A stretch of 64,000 bases of DNA from the NCBI GenBank assembly GCA_910578645.1, contig CAJTQI010000011.1:1-64000 (forward strand), given 5' to 3'. Origin of the DNA: an uncultured Lachnospiraceae bacterium. GTDB taxonomy: Bacteria; Bacillota; Clostridia; Lachnospirales; Lachnospiraceae. The first letter of the stretch is position 1. Every line of letters starts with the position of its first letter. Below are positions 63,708 to 64,000 of this stretch, piece by piece. The notes beneath the pieces are model-generated. The model was not told where the DNA came from. It searched no databases and saw only the letters and a program-made list of their open reading frames with translations. The translations under genes were made by a program, and so were the position numbers.

Positions 63708-64000
63708 CCAGTATTTTACTCCTCTTTAAAAATCCCTTGGCTATGATATATTCTTCGTCCATCGTTCCGGAAATACCTTCTAGCCGTTCTAATAAGATTT
63801 CTGCATTATCATATTGTTTATTTGTAATAGAACGATTAATAGCATGAATCAGTTCTTTGACCGCCATATTCTTGGAAGACGTATTCATATATTTTTCAAG
63901 AATCAAATTGCTGTCATAACCATCCATCCGTTCTATGGACTTAACTTCACACTTGCCGCCATCTGCTTCCGAAAGGACGAAAATATTGTAACTATCGTCG
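63676..64000 (-). CDS. ATPase C-terminus, PtuA-like (runs off the window)
   Basis: Only the last 107 codons are in the window; the frame is open to the edge with no start needed. The visible part reads FVLSEADGGKCEVKSIERMDGYDSNLILEK-like sequence, in particular GYDSNLILEKYMNTSSKN. Such an end follows the ATPase domain in PtuA and retron-associated AAA ATPases. No Walker motif is visible because it lies outside. The stop codon overlaps the HNH gene by 32 bases. The family call depends on this neighbour and must be checked with the rest of the gene. Confidence 0.65.
   Translation of the reverse strand, partial: DDSYNIFVLSEADGGKCEVKSIERMDGYDSNLILEKYMNTSSKNMAVKELIHAINRSITNKQYDNAEILLERLEGISGTMDEEYIIAKGFLKRSKILDEKNRQAGGT

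Overview
The window looks like chromosome from a gut-type member of the Lachnospiraceae (Clostridia). The genes point that way: a heme-pathway HemZ radical SAM enzyme, a MecA adaptor, independent phosphoglycerate mutase beside enolase, a BlaI/BlaR1 pair, a PdaA-like spore-cortex deacetylase and class I glutamine synthetase. Strong AGGAGG ribosome sites and frequent TTG/GTG starts fit too. This is inferred from the proteins; no rRNA or tRNA was seen. Most genes lie on the minus strand.

Layout. 1-2.55 kb is the edge of an integrative element, with parB (broken by a frameshift in a G9 tract), parA and two small accessory genes, ending in direct repeats next to hemZ. 2.55-10.6 kb holds hemZ behind a tandemly duplicated leader, a serine hydrolase with a MerR-type promoter, a LysM surface protein, enolase with a competing-hairpin leader, and a lipoprotein. 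10.6-18.4 kb holds a MacB-like ABC export operon and a GntR-controlled ABC operon. 18.6-30 kb holds gpmI, a TPR membrane protein, a YgjP-type metalloprotease, a DEAD-box helicase, mecA, a chemoreceptor and blaR1/blaI. 30.07-30.52 kb is non-coding: two dispersed hairpin elements and a MITE-like inverted-repeat element. 30.7-41 kb holds signalling genes, a MATE exporter, glnA, and a HAD phosphatase with a PTS permease.

41.19-43.45 kb is the most unusual part. Five paralogous genes for 40-48-residue, cysteine-free peptides end in the same motif, NSYxxLNVSPRxF. They surround a gene for an AraC-type regulator. Two nearly identical promoter-operators carry the palindrome GTCAATATTGAC, and one of them is shared divergently by the regulator and a peptide gene. 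I know of no described family that fits, so this is the best candidate for a new system.

43.66-57.5 kb is a sugar locus: an Opp/Dpp-type ABC importer (binding protein, two permeases, two ATPases) followed by GH13, GH31 and GH38 glycosidases. It probably imports and breaks down alpha-linked gluco- or manno-oligosaccharides. 58.2-62.9 kb holds a PdaA-like deacetylase, an unknown gene and a large hybrid histidine kinase. The right edge (63.1-64 kb) holds an HNH nuclease overlapping the 3' end of an ATPase gene, the arrangement of Septu/retron-type antiphage modules.
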